Shown: positions 1 to 8,149 of the stretch, one piece after another
Layout of the letters: each line of letters begins with the position of its first letter
Position numbering within the stretch: position 1 is the first letter of the stretch
Assembly (NCBI GenBank): GCA_031549685.1
Contig: JAVBPG010000058.1
Location: 1 to 34,014 of the forward strand
Length of the DNA stretch: 34,014 nt
Direction of reading: 5' to 3'
From: JAITMY01 sp031549685
GTDB lineage: Bacteria > Bacteroidota > Bacteroidia > Bacteroidales > UBA932
Made by a program: the position numbers and the translations under genes
The notes under the pieces: model-generated
Database searches by the model: none
Told to the model about the DNA's origin: nothing
What the model saw: the letters and a program-made list of their open reading frames with translations, nothing else

Positions 1-137
1 CGCGGAGCAGGCGTTGCACAAGCGCTAAGCTGCTGCTCCGCGCGCAACAAGCCGGTGCCGCCACGCCGTCCGTAGGTTCTTCCGCCGGCTGGCGGATCCA
101 CCTACGGTTAGTAAAGTTTAGCCCCCGCAGGGCTAAA
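1..137. repeat. Three consecutive hairpins, REP-like intergenic element
   Basis: No gene is visible in bases 1-252. Three inverted repeats follow each other. The first pairs CGCGGAGCAG (1-10) with CTGCTCCGCG (33-42). The second pairs CCGTAGGT (70-77) with ACCTACGG (100-107) and has an inner TCCGCC/GGCGGA stem (81-86 and 91-96). The third pairs TTTAGCCC (117-124) with GGGCTAAA (130-137). The element may continue to the left of the window. None of the hairpins is followed by a clear T-run, so they resemble REP-type repeats more than terminators. Bases 138-252 show nothing recognisable, and no TAnnTTTG promoter was found for truA. Confidence 0.55.
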
Positions 138-252
138 ACCACACATGTAGATAATGCTGATTATTAGGCAAGCATATGATAGTACCGGAGTCTGAGCAGA
201 GTGCCGTTCCCAAAATACCTACTTAATATAATGTAAATTATCAAACAAAAAT

Positions 253-1047
253 ATGCCCGCTAAAAACGTTGTAAACACTTTACAATCTGATGACTATAAT
301 TTAAGTCGGTATTTCATTCATCTCTCGTACCGCGGCACGGCCTACCACGGCTGGCAGGTTCAGGACAACGCCCACAGCGTACAGGCCGAGCTCAACCGGG
401 CGCTCGCGCTGCTGCTGGGACACGATGTGGAAACGCTGGGCTGCGGCCGCACCGACACCGGCGTACACGCCCGCTGCTTTACCGCCCACTTCGACGCCCG
501 CCAACCCATTGCCGATGCGCAGCGCTTCTTGAGCAAAATCAACCGCATTCTGCCGCCCGACATCAGCTGCTACGGGCTATGCGCCGTGCCCACCCAGGCC
601 AACGCCCGCTTTGACGCCACCTCGCGCACCTACAAGTACTTTGTTAGCACCGCCAAAAATCCTTTTCTTACCGAATATACCCACTTTGCGCACTTCGGGC
701 TCGATGTGGAGGCCATGAACCGCGCTGCCAAGACCTTGATTACCACCACCGATTTTACCTCGTTCGCCAAGCTGCACGGCAACGCCAAAACCAACGAGTG
801 CAAGGTGTACGAAGCCCGCTGGTCCTTAAACGAGGAAAATAACACGCTGGTTTTCACCATCCGGGCCAACCGCTTTTTGCGCAACATGGTGCGCGCCATT
901 GTCGGTACGCTGATGGATGTTGGCCGCGGAAAGCTGTTGGAGGAGGATTTCAAAAAGATTATTGAGAAAAAAAATCGTTGTGAATCAAGTACATCGGCAC
1001 CAGCCAAGGGCCTGTTTCTGTGGGAGGTAAAGTACGACAACTTGTAA
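253..1047 (+). CDS. truA: tRNA pseudouridine(38-40) synthase TruA
   Basis: This 264-residue protein has the family's normal length. TruA converts uridines 38-40 of the tRNA anticodon arm to pseudouridine in the cytoplasm. The signature loop GRTDTGVHA is at residues 65-73, with the catalytic Asp at 68. Other family features are the N-terminal YRGTAYHGWQ segment and the C-terminal FLRNMVRAIVGTL helix (the RxMVR motif). The ATG at 253 leaves about 20 residues before the first conserved strand, so a slightly later start cannot be excluded. The mnmD gene follows after 11 nt on the same strand, which suggests a two-gene tRNA-modification transcript. Confidence 0.96.
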   Translation: MPAKNVVNTLQSDDYNLSRYFIHLSYRGTAYHGWQVQDNAHSVQAELNRALALLLGHDVETLGCGRTDTGVHARCFTAHFDARQPIADAQRFLSKINRILPPDISCYGLCAVPTQANARFDATSRTYKYFVSTAKNPFLTEYTHFAHFGLDVEAMNRAAKTLITTTDFTSFAKLHGNAKTNECKVYEARWSLNEENNTLVFTIRANRFLRNMVRAIVGTLMDVGRGKLLEEDFKKIIEKKNRCESSTSAPAKGLFLWEVKYDNL

Positions 1048-1058
1048 AAAACACGCCC

Positions 1059-1712
1059 ATGTCGCCCCAAATTATTACTACCGCCGACAACTCGCATACT
1101 ATTAAAAACGAGCAGTTTAACGAAACGTATCACTCCGAGCGAGGAGCCCTGCTGGAGGCGATGCACGTGTTTATTGAGGCGGGGTTTAGGCAGGTGGAAA
1201 AGGCCCAAGTGGCTGTCTTCGAAGTAGGTTTCGGCACAGGTTTAAATGCCTGGCTCACCCTGCTGGAGGCCGAAAAAACGGGACAGGATGTTTACTACGA
1301 AAGCATTGAGCTCTACCCCATTGATATTTCCACATCAAGCTCCCTTAACTTTGCCGCACTTACCCACGGAGATGCGCAGCTGTTTGACCTGCTGCACCAA
1401 TGCGAGTGGAACAGGCCCGTTGCCATTACTCCCCGCTTTACGCTGCACAAGGTTAAATGCAACCTATTGGATTACAGTCATCAACAAATGTTTGATGTGG
1501 TATATTTCGATGCCTTTTCGCCCGATACCCAGCCGGAACTGTGGACGGAAAATATTTTCCAAAATATTTATAGTTCATTAAACCCGAATGGATTACTAAC
1601 AACATACTCCAGCAAAGGTTTGGTCAAGCAAAACCTTCGCTCGGCGGGCTTCAGGGTGCAACGGCTTCAGGGGGCGGGAGGTAAGCGGCACATGGTAAGC
1701 GCTGTAAAATAA
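1059..1712 (+). CDS. mnmD: MnmD-type tRNA (mnm5s2U34) methyltransferase (DUF752)
   Basis: This SAM-dependent methyltransferase of 217 residues is the stand-alone equivalent of the N-terminal half of E. coli MnmC. It would methylate the aminomethyl group on U34 of tRNAs to complete mnm5(s2)U. The SAM-binding glycine motif EVGFGTGLNA and the family signature DAFSPDTQPELWT, near the catalytic region, are both visible. The flavin-dependent MnmC1 oxidase half is absent, as is usual for MnmD proteins. The ATG at 1059 is preferred; an in-frame GTG at 1020 would overlap truA by 28 nt and add 13 residues that do not look like part of the fold. It is probably co-transcribed with truA. Confidence 0.88.
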   Translation: MSPQIITTADNSHTIKNEQFNETYHSERGALLEAMHVFIEAGFRQVEKAQVAVFEVGFGTGLNAWLTLLEAEKTGQDVYYESIELYPIDISTSSSLNFAALTHGDAQLFDLLHQCEWNRPVAITPRFTLHKVKCNLLDYSHQQMFDVVYFDAFSPDTQPELWTENIFQNIYSSLNPNGLLTTYSSKGLVKQNLRSAGFRVQRLQGAGGKRHMVSAVK

Positions 1713-1747
1713 TTTGCGCTCTACGAATACAAATTGCGAATAATTCT

Positions 1748-1755
1748 TACATTTG
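1748..1755 (+). promoter_or_regulatory. Bacteroidota -7 promoter element (TACATTTG)
   Basis: TACATTTG matches the TAnnTTTG consensus used by the Bacteroidota housekeeping sigma factor. No TTTG or TTG is found at the expected 19-22 nt upstream, so only the -7 half is supported. It lies 15 nt before the ATG at 1771 and contains the TTG at 1753, which argues against that TTG as a start codon. Confidence 0.5.
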
Positions 1756-1770
1756 CAAAAACTAATAGCA

Positions 1771-3720
1771 ATGACCTACCGCCAACTCACCCCGCAAGAA
1801 GTTCAAAGCCTTGAGGTGCAAGGCTGCCGGTGCAACGATTGGGCGCTGGTAAAGGTAGCGCAGGAGTTTGATACTAAGCACATCGAAAATGTGCAGTTCT
1901 CGGGTAACGTTACCCTTGGCGCCTTCAGCAGCATGCTTACCCTACCCTCGGGCGCCCAAAAGCACAGCGGAATATACAACGCGCACATTCACCAATGCAG
2001 CATTGGCAACAACGTTTATATCAGCAATATACAATCGAGCATAGCCGGCTATACGGTGGACGATAACGCCATAGTGGAGAACGTTGGCAGCATTTACACC
2101 GAAGGTTTAAGTACCTTTGGCAATGGACTTGAAATTAATACGGTAAACGAGTCGGGAGAGCGCGCCGTACCCATGTACAATGAGCTAACGGCTCAGGTGG
2201 CCTACGTTATCGCCTTTGGTCACAACGATATGCAGGCCGTAGATGCGCTAAAGGAGCTGGTAAGAAAGTACGCCGAGAAGCACGCCTCCGAAGTTGGATA
2301 TATTGGTAAAAATGTGCGCATTAGCACCTGCAGCCTAATTAAGAACGTGAATATCGGCGAGGCTGCCGTGGTGGAGGATGCCCTACGCCTTACCAACGGC
2401 AGCGTCAACAGCACGGCCGATGCCCCCTGCCACATCGGCTCCGGGGTTATTGCCCAAAATTTTATTATGTGCAACAACAGCCGCCTGAGCGATGGCGCTT
2501 TGGTGCACGATTGCTTTGTGGGTCAAGGAGTTCACTTAGGACGGCTTTTCTCTGCCGAGCACTCGCTATTTTTTGCCAACAGCGAATGCCTCAATGGCGA
2601 GGTATGTTCCATATTTGCAGGGCCTTACACCGTATCGCACCACAAATCGACGCTGCTCATTGCCGGCACATTTTCGTTTTACAACGCCGGCAGCGGCACC
2701 AACCAAAGCAACCACATGTACAAGCTGGGCCCCATTCACCAGGGCGTGCTGGAGCGCGGCTGCAAAACGGGGAGCAACTCATACCTGATGCACCCCACGC
2801 GGATAGGCGCATTTTCGGTGGTACTGGACTCCCACAAGGGCCGGGTGGACAGCAGTCTGCTGCCCTTTTCATACTTGGTTAATAAGGAGGATGTCAGCTA
2901 CATAATTCCGGGCATGAACCTGCGCAGCGTAGGCCCCAAGCGCGATGTGCAAAAGTGGATTGACCGCGACAAGCGCAAGGGAAGCCGGAAGCTGGATTTA
3001 ATTAACAACGAACTACTTACACCATATACCGTTGGAAAAATCATAAGCGGAATCGAGGTGCTGAAGCACATGCTGCAGCATGGCGGCGAGTCGAGCACCT
3101 TTCCGTACAACGGGGCCAAAATAAACCGCGGGGCGCTCATAAAAGGCATACTGTACTACGAAGAAGCGGTTACGCTGTTCATATACAATTCGTTGGCAAA
3201 GAGGTTGGCCGCTGCAAATTGGAGCAGCATGGCCGAGCTGCAGGCCACCCTGCTTCCCTCTACCACCTTGGGTACAGGCTCCTGGCACGACCTGTCCGGA
3301 CTGCTGGTACCCACCGGCGAGGTGGATGGCCTGTTTGAGGATTTAAAAAATGGTAAGCTGCAAAGTGTTGAGCAGTTGGTCGGAAGGTTTGAAGCGCTGC
3401 ATGCCGATTACGAAAATATGGCCTGGGCCTGGACAAGCGAGCTGCTGCAGAAAATGCTGAAGAAAAGTGTAACCATCCTTACGGTAAAGGAGATAAGCAA
3501 TATTTTAGCCGTAGGGATGAAGGCCGAGGAAGATGTGAACCGCACGCTAAAAACCGAGGCCGTGCGCGACATTGAGCTGCTTGATAAGATTTGCTTTGAT
3601 ATGAACTCCTCCAAGCACAGCACCGACGATATTTCGTTTGTAAAAGGATTGGAGCGACAAATTGCAGCGCAGCATGAACGCAATATCGAACTAATTAAGA
3701 GGTTAGAGGATATTTTATAG
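1771..3720 (+). CDS. DUF4954 family protein (left-handed beta-helix-like)
   Basis: This 649-residue protein resembles the DUF4954 family, common in Bacteroidota and of unknown function. The first two thirds have an irregular hexapeptide-like pattern with many short turns at I/V-G-N/D positions (for example IGNNVYISN, IGKNVRIS, IGEAAVVED, IGSGVIAQN). This suggests a left-handed parallel beta-helix of the kind found in sugar-nucleotide acyl- or uridylyltransferases. The last third is helical and ends in a coiled-coil-like segment rich in E, K and L. No signal peptide is visible, so it is probably cytoplasmic. It ends 11 nt from the convergent efflux gene with no obvious terminator between them. 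I infer a nucleotide-sugar or acyl-transfer role only from the fold; the substrate is unknown. Confidence 0.8.
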   Translation: MTYRQLTPQEVQSLEVQGCRCNDWALVKVAQEFDTKHIENVQFSGNVTLGAFSSMLTLPSGAQKHSGIYNAHIHQCSIGNNVYISNIQSSIAGYTVDDNAIVENVGSIYTEGLSTFGNGLEINTVNESGERAVPMYNELTAQVAYVIAFGHNDMQAVDALKELVRKYAEKHASEVGYIGKNVRISTCSLIKNVNIGEAAVVEDALRLTNGSVNSTADAPCHIGSGVIAQNFIMCNNSRLSDGALVHDCFVGQGVHLGRLFSAEHSLFFANSECLNGEVCSIFAGPYTVSHHKSTLLIAGTFSFYNAGSGTNQSNHMYKLGPIHQGVLERGCKTGSNSYLMHPTRIGAFSVVLDSHKGRVDSSLLPFSYLVNKEDVSYIIPGMNLRSVGPKRDVQKWIDRDKRKGSRKLDLINNELLTPYTVGKIISGIEVLKHMLQHGGESSTFPYNGAKINRGALIKGILYYEEAVTLFIYNSLAKRLAAANWSSMAELQATLLPSTTLGTGSWHDLSGLLVPTGEVDGLFEDLKNGKLQSVEQLVGRFEALHADYENMAWAWTSELLQKMLKKSVTILTVKEISNILAVGMKAEEDVNRTLKTEAVRDIELLDKICFDMNSSKHSTDDISFVKGLERQIAAQHERNIELIKRLEDIL

Positions 3721-3731
3721 CGCGCATTCCG

Positions 3732-5105
3732 CTATTCTTTTTTAGGTAGCTGGGCAAATACCATGGCCGTAATGATGGAGACAAGGCCAATGCTGATAAA
3801 AGATGCATGAAAGGCAAACAGGTGGTTAGCCACATTTTCGCTCTTTGCCAGCTCGCCAAACATGCTCAGCAGCACTGCCGCCAACGCCACCCCCAGGCTC
3901 ATGGAAAAAATCATAATCATGGATAAGAAGCTGTTGCCGCTACTCGCTGAACTGCCATCTAAATCCTTGAGCGTTATTGAATTCATAGCAGAAAACTGAA
4001 GAGAGTTTACCCCTCCGAATACAAACAGCAAAACGCACATAAGCCACAGCGGCGTGGCGCCGGAAAGCAGGCTAACGCTTGCCAGCATTAGCCCAAGAGC
4101 AATGGTATTGCCCATAAGCGTAGTCCTATAGCCCAACTTATCTATCAGCGTTACAACGTATTTTTTTACCAAAATACCGGCCACAGCCGCCGGAAGCATC
4201 ATTAAGCCCGACTTGATAGGTGAAAAGCCCAGCCCCACCTGAAAAAATAGAGGAAGCAGAAAAGGCGCACCATTGCTACCCAGGCGCGAGAAAAAGTTAC
4301 CCAAAATTCCCACCCTGAAGGTACGCACCCCGAACAAGGTCGTGGGAAAAAGCGCATCCTTTTTGCGCGAAGCGTGCAGCCAGTAGCAGCCGGCAAATAT
4401 AAGCCCCACCACAATGATGAGCACCGCTGTGGCGCGGCGCAAGCCCAGCTCCACCACTCCATCAAGCGCATACGAAACCGATACCATGGCCACCGCCACC
4501 ATGGCAAAACCAATAACGTCGAACGCCGGCGCCTTGGGCAAGCGGTAGTCGTCCATGTACAGGAAGGTAAAAATAAAGCCCACGATACCTACGGGAATGT
4601 TGATAAGGAAAATCCAGTGCCACGAGAAGGTTTCGGACAGCCAGCCGCCCAGCGTGGGGCCCAGCAGCGGCCCGATGAGCGCGGGAATGGTTACAAAACT
4701 GATGGCCTTCAGGAACTTCTCGTGCGGAAAAGCCCTCAGCACCGCCAGGCGGCCAACCGGCTGCAGCATGGCGCCGCCCATGCCCTGTATGACGCGAGAA
4801 ATGATGAGCTCGGTAAGCGTACGGGAGCTGGCGCAAAAGAACGATCCCAAGGTAAACAGCAGAATGGAAAGCAAATACACGCGCCTTGTGCCGAACTTAT
4901 CGGCCAGCCAGCTGCTGACCAAAATAAGCACCGCCATTACCAGCGTATACGAAACGACCACCGCCTGCATTTGCAGCGGGCTTTCACCTAAGCTCGCCGC
5001 CATGCTGGGTATAGCCGTATTGACAATGGTGGTGTCGAGGGTTTGCATAAAGAACCCGATGGCCACCAGCCAAAGCAAAGCGTTGGGAGAAGAGTGCTTT
5101 TTCAC
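3732..5105 (-). CDS. mdtD: MdtD-like MFS multidrug efflux transporter (DHA2 family)
   Basis: This inner-membrane major-facilitator transporter of 457 residues is hydrophobic throughout. The DHA2 motif LDTTIVNTAIP lies in the first membrane helix, the motif-A loop LADKFGTRR follows helix 2, and a motif-C-like stretch ALIGPLLGPTLGG lies in helix 5. Long stretches resemble E. coli MdtD (FFMQxLDTTIVNTAxPSMA, GGAMxxPVGRL, SWHWIFLINIPVGI), which is stronger than a generic DHA2 match. It would export drugs or metabolites by proton antiport. No MdtABC-like RND genes are adjacent, so it probably acts alone. A good promoter lies 27 nt upstream. The substrate is not predictable. Confidence 0.9.
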   Translation of the reverse strand: MKKHSSPNALLWLVAIGFFMQTLDTTIVNTAIPSMAASLGESPLQMQAVVVSYTLVMAVLILVSSWLADKFGTRRVYLLSILLFTLGSFFCASSRTLTELIISRVIQGMGGAMLQPVGRLAVLRAFPHEKFLKAISFVTIPALIGPLLGPTLGGWLSETFSWHWIFLINIPVGIVGFIFTFLYMDDYRLPKAPAFDVIGFAMVAVAMVSVSYALDGVVELGLRRATAVLIIVVGLIFAGCYWLHASRKKDALFPTTLFGVRTFRVGILGNFFSRLGSNGAPFLLPLFFQVGLGFSPIKSGLMMLPAAVAGILVKKYVVTLIDKLGYRTTLMGNTIALGLMLASVSLLSGATPLWLMCVLLFVFGGVNSLQFSAMNSITLKDLDGSSASSGNSFLSMIMIFSMSLGVALAAVLLSMFGELAKSENVANHLFAFHASFISIGLVSIITAMVFAQLPKKE

Positions 5106-5131
5106 AGCCTTTCAGTAGATTGTCTGCGTAG

Positions 5132-5163
5132 CAAAGATAACAGCATCCAGTTTCGGGTGCAAG
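5132..5163 (-). promoter_or_regulatory. Promoter of the mdtD-like gene
   Basis: On the minus strand the -7 element TATCTTTG (complement of 5132-5139) follows a -33 TTG (complement of 5160-5162) after exactly 20 nt, as expected for Bacteroidota. It lies 27 nt upstream of the efflux gene's ATG. Confidence 0.65.
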
Positions 5164-5214
5164 TTAAGGTACGCTTACGGATGGTAAAAAAGGCAACTCA
5201 TCCCGCACCTTGTC

Positions 5215-5601
5215 CTACTCTGCACCAACGGGTTTTCCCGACTGCGTCCATGCGTTTAGTCCTGCATCCAACTCGTAAACGGTTGTAAATCCGGATCTTT
5301 TTAACATTTCCAGAGCCTTTTTACTCCGCTTACCCGACAGGCAGTATACCAACACCGGCTTCGCTTTGTCCAAGCTGTCAATGGCCATGTTAAGAAAATC
5401 AGCACGATGAAAATCAATGTTATGTGCGCCGGGAATACAGTAGTTTTTAAACTCCTGAGGCGAACGTATATCCAACAGCTGTACATCCTTTGTTTGCTGC
5501 AACATCGTGTCAAAAGCCTCAACGCTTAGGCTGTACCTACTCTTGTTTGTACAAAACGATAAGAGGCTGAGTAAAAGTGCTATGCCTATAATTTTTTTCA
5601 T
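5215..5601 (-). CDS. Exported rhodanese-domain protein
   Basis: This is a 128-residue single-domain rhodanese. Residues 1-17 form a hydrophobic signal sequence ending at a Cys (LLSFC). The residue before that Cys is Phe, which is unusual for a lipobox, so lipidation is uncertain although export is likely. The active-site loop is CLSGKRS, with the catalytic Cys and the Arg that binds persulfide or thiosulfate. The family motif LLDIRSPQEF is also present. It probably transfers sulfane sulfur or handles thiols in the periplasm. It lies between pyrD and the efflux gene on the same strand; pyrD ends 35 nt upstream of its start area, but no functional link is evident. Confidence 0.85.
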   Translation of the reverse strand: MKKIIGIALLLSLLSFCTNKSRYSLSVEAFDTMLQQTKDVQLLDIRSPQEFKNYCIPGAHNIDFHRADFLNMAIDSLDKAKPVLVYCLSGKRSKKALEMLKRSGFTTVYELDAGLNAWTQSGKPVGAE

Positions 5602-5635
5602 TGTATTAATACATTTATTTTCAACAAATTAACTA

Positions 5636-6679
5636 CTATTGCAGTTGCGGTAAGCCTTTTGCTACAGCCCTGCAAATTCTTTTAGCAAAGCCCGGACCGT
5701 TGTAAATAAAGCCGCTGTATAGCTGCACCAGCGAGGCTCCGGCGGCCAGCATGTTGAGCGCATCCTGCTCTGCCATAATGCCTCCAACGCCTATAATCGG
5801 CAGCTTGCCTTCGGTCTTTTGGCTAATGTAGCGCACCATTTCGAGCGAACGCCGGGTCAGCGGTGCGCCGCTAAGTCCGCCATTTCCAATGCTATCCACT
5901 TTATCTTTATCCGTCAGCAGGCCATCGCGGCGGGTAGTGGTGTTGGTGGCTACCACACCATCAAGTCCCTCGTTAATAATTACCTCCAACGCCTCGTCAA
6001 CCTGCTGCATGCTAAGGTCGGGCGATAACTTGAGCAGTATGGGCTTACGCTGCGCTTGAGCGGCGCGGTACGCGGTAAGGCGGCGAACTATTTCGGTAAG
6101 GTGCTCGCTATCTTGTAATTTGCAGAGGCTGGCCACGTTGGGGCAGCTCACGTTTACCACAAAGTAGTCGACGTGGGGGTAAAGCGCAACGAAGGATTTT
6201 TCGTAATCAGCGGCGGCCAGCTCGTTGGAGGTCGAGGTGTTTTTTCCGATATTTCCGCCAACGATAACCCGCGGCCTCCGCTTCTGCAAGTTATGAGCAA
6301 TTTTATCAGCACCTAAATTATTAAACCCCATACGGTTAATAATGGCACCATCTTTCGGTAGCCGAAAGCAGCGGGGCTTGGGGTTACCCGGCTGTGCGAG
6401 CGGCGTAACCGAGCCAATCTCCACAAAACCAAAGCCAAAGGCCGAGAGCTCATTTACCACCTCGGCATTCTTATCAAAGCCCGCCGCTAAGCCCACCGGA
6501 TTCGGGAATGACAATCCCAACACATTAACTTCAAGCGACTTATTGCTGTAAGTAAATATCTTCTTCAGCAAGCAAGTGGCCCCCGGAACGTAGCGCAACG
6601 CCTTGAGCAGCCCTACAATAATGTGGTGAATGGTTTCGGGCTGAAGAAGAAAAAATATGGGCTTAAGTATTTTGTACAT
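5636..6679 (-). CDS. pyrD: Dihydroorotate dehydrogenase (quinone), class 2
   Basis: This membrane-associated class 2 enzyme oxidises dihydroorotate to orotate with a quinone, the fourth step of pyrimidine synthesis. It has 347 residues from the ATG at 6679. The N-terminal amphipathic extension (YKILKPIFFLLQPETIHH) that docks class 2 enzymes on the membrane is present. Visible motifs are GLAAGFDKNAE and NRMGFNN (FMN and substrate binding), NVSCPN with the class 2 catalytic Ser, and GVGGI near the C-terminus (FMN phosphate). An in-frame GTG at 6697 would add six residues but is less likely than the ATG, which begins at MYKILKP. No other pyr gene is in the window. Confidence 0.96.
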   Translation of the reverse strand: MYKILKPIFFLLQPETIHHIIVGLLKALRYVPGATCLLKKIFTYSNKSLEVNVLGLSFPNPVGLAAGFDKNAEVVNELSAFGFGFVEIGSVTPLAQPGNPKPRCFRLPKDGAIINRMGFNNLGADKIAHNLQKRRPRVIVGGNIGKNTSTSNELAAADYEKSFVALYPHVDYFVVNVSCPNVASLCKLQDSEHLTEIVRRLTAYRAAQAQRKPILLKLSPDLSMQQVDEALEVIINEGLDGVVATNTTTRRDGLLTDKDKVDSIGNGGLSGAPLTRRSLEMVRYISQKTEGKLPIIGVGGIMAEQDALNMLAAGASLVQLYSGFIYNGPGFAKRICRAVAKGLPQLQ

Positions 6680-6719
6680 AAATGGTAAAATACTCACATT
6701 GTGAGCTTACAAATCAATA

Positions 6720-6753
6720 CAAAGGTAGGAAAAAGACGGTAGTACGCAGCAAA
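6720..6753 (-). promoter_or_regulatory. Promoter of pyrD
   Basis: The -7 element TACCTTTG (complement of 6720-6727) follows a -33 TTTG (complement of 6750-6753) with a 22-nt spacer, slightly longer than usual. It lies about 40 nt upstream of the pyrD ATG. Confidence 0.55.
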
Positions 6754-6809
6754 AAAAATACAAAGCACCACTAATAAGTGATAACTCCATATTTTCTCTG
6801 CGCTATAAT

Positions 6810-7202
6810 TTACTCAGGGCGGTACACCGAAAAGGTTTTATCGGCGTAAAATACGGTAATGCTTTCAACCTCCTTGTCCGCCTTGGGAGCTTGGACAGAC
6901 TTTGGCTGTTGAGGCTCCGCAGAAAACTCAACATCCTTTTTATCAATCTCTTGCTCATCAAATAGCGAGGGCGGAGCGGAGCTGTCGGTCGTGTACTTAT
7001 AGGCTTCGCCCTTGCCCAGGAGCAGCCACTCGGCATTGAGGTGGGGGAAGGCCAGCAGCATTTTTTCAATAAAGTCGAAGCTGGGCTTATTGCGCCCCGC
7101 CAAAATGTGCGACACGCCCGAGCGTTGCACCCCGATGAGGTCGGCAAAACGGGTCGGCGTAAGGTTCTCAAGGGCTAAAAAATGTAAAATTCGGTCCTTC
7201 AT
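6810..7202 (-). CDS. Small HTH (XRE-like) transcriptional regulator
   Basis: This is a 130-residue DNA-binding protein. Residues 1-60 form a five-helix Cro/C1-type domain (ILHFLALENLTPTRFADLI followed by GVQRSGVSHILAGRNKPS), with the recognition helix around VQRSGVSHILAG. It continues with the segment FDFIEKMLLAFPHLNAEWLLLGKGEAYK, typical of phage-repressor-like regulators of Bacteroidota. The C-terminal half is polar and low in complexity, with no peptidase or ligand domain visible. Its promoter is overlapped by repeated TGTAAC/TTACA half-sites, and a perfect TTACAATTGTAA palindrome lies upstream. Autoregulation is therefore likely, though the link between protein and site is inferred. No phage genes are nearby. 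Confidence 0.85.
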   Translation of the reverse strand: MKDRILHFLALENLTPTRFADLIGVQRSGVSHILAGRNKPSFDFIEKMLLAFPHLNAEWLLLGKGEAYKYTTDSSAPPSLFDEQEIDKKDVEFSAEPQQPKSVQAPKADKEVESITVFYADKTFSVYRPE

Positions 7203-7208
7203 GGCGGC

Positions 7209-7303
7209 ACAATTGTAACGCTACAAATGTAACTATTTTTAGATTACAAAACAAAATATCAACGTTACAAAATTAGCCATCGAAGATTTACAATTGTAAC
7301 AAA
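7209..7303. promoter_or_regulatory. Operator cluster of TTACA/TGTAA sites
   Basis: Five copies of TGTAA or its complement TTACA lie within 95 nt upstream of the HTH gene: ACAATTGTAAC (7209-7219), TGTAAC (7228-7233), TTACAAAA (7244-7251), GTTACAAA (7264-7271) and the 12-bp palindrome TTACAATTGTAA (7288-7299). They overlap the promoter and the probable transcription start. These are most simply binding sites for the adjacent regulator; this is inferred from position. Confidence 0.5.
7224..7255 (-). promoter_or_regulatory. Promoter of the HTH regulator
   Basis: A -33 TTTG (complement of 7252-7255) is followed after 20 nt by the -7 TACATTTG (complement of 7224-7231), a close match to the Bacteroidota consensus. 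The TGTAAC half-site at 7228-7233 overlaps the -7 element, and TTACAAAA (7244-7251) lies in the spacer. Confidence 0.65.
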
Positions 7304-7844
7304 TAGAGTTTGAATTCTTGCGGCTTTATGTACCTTTTGAGAAAACATATTTAGCTGGGATTATTTTTAATTTTAGACAGGATTTACAGCTTTAACAGGA
7401 TTACCTTGCAATCTTGTTAATTCTGCTCAAAAAGGGTCAAAAATCAGCCCCTCCCCCAGGCTGTAAGGCCAAAAATACGGTTTCTTCGTATATTTTATAA
7501 TTATATGATTACAAGATTACTATATCCGAGTCAAATCAGCTATTTGATTAACCTACGAACATCGTTTAATTATCTAAATATGAGCAAATTATAAAACATC
7601 CTTCATTGTAGGCTTTAAGTCATCAAAAAAACACTTCAATTAATATCTATAAATACCTCATTTACATAATTATATTTCATATTTTTGGAAGTTTAGTTAC
7701 AGTTTTAAAGTGATACATGCCTAAAAAATAAGGTCAACAGCTAAAGTAAATTCTAAATTCATTATATAAATAATTGGTTATTAATTATTTATTTAATTAA
7801 CGTTAGAATCTGTAAGCAACGACAATCGTTGTTTTTTGCGATCG
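7304..7844. other. AT-rich region without genes
   Basis: No convincing gene is seen on either strand. The base composition is clearly more AT-rich than the flanking coding DNA. The longest start-to-stop reading frames are around 30 codons and resemble nothing. A degenerate ACAGGATTTACAG-type repeat lies at about 7375-7423. No DnaA-box cluster was seen, so I do not call it an origin. Confidence 0.5.
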
Positions 7845-7929
7845 GTTACAAAATTACTACGCTGTAAACATTTGTAGAATTACGTATGTAAATACTGTGA
7901 TTTACTTCATGTGATTACAATTGTAATCA
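7845..7929. promoter_or_regulatory. Second operator-like cluster with an 18-bp palindrome
   Basis: GTTACAAAATTA (7845-7856), TGTAAACATTTGTA (7863-7876) and the perfect 18-bp palindrome TGATTACAATTGTAATCA (7912-7929) lie about 600 bp from the similar cluster in front of the HTH gene. The shared core TTACAATTGTAA suggests the same binding protein. There is no gene immediately beside it; RNase P RNA is the next feature. The distance would suit DNA looping or regulation of an unrecognised transcript. Confidence 0.45.
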
Positions 7930-8064
7930 AAATTCGGCTGAAAAATTGTCAGGCGCTCTCCTACCCTTCCAAAACAAACTTGCGATTTTTTACATTTTTA
8001 TACACTTGGTGGAGCTAAGGGCCGGATGAGAAAATCGGAGGGAAATACGGGGCTTAAATGCAAA

Positions 8065-8134
8065 TCTCACGCAAAATCACCAAGACGCCAGGATTCTTTT
8101 TGATTCTTCCTTGCGCCCGCAACTTTGCGTGAGA
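8065..8134. repeat. TCTCACGCAAA inverted repeat
   Basis: TCTCACGCAAA (8065-8075) is the exact reverse complement of TTTGCGTGAGA (8124-8134). Between them lie imperfect words of the same kind (CACCAAGACGCCAGG, CTTGCGCCCGCAAC). This is one of the self-complementary word repeats that fill gaps in this window. It lies just downstream of the RNase P RNA. Confidence 0.6.
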
Positions 8135-8149
8135 CTGTAGTAAAAAAAT

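Noticed and set aside
1753..1770. TTG start for the DUF4954 gene
   Set aside because: The TTG lies inside the -7 promoter element TACATTTG, so transcription would begin downstream of it; the ATG at 1771 is used instead.
7304..7929. AT-rich region as a replication origin
   Set aside because: No DnaA-box cluster (TTATCCACA-like) and no dnaA, rpmH or gid genes are seen nearby.
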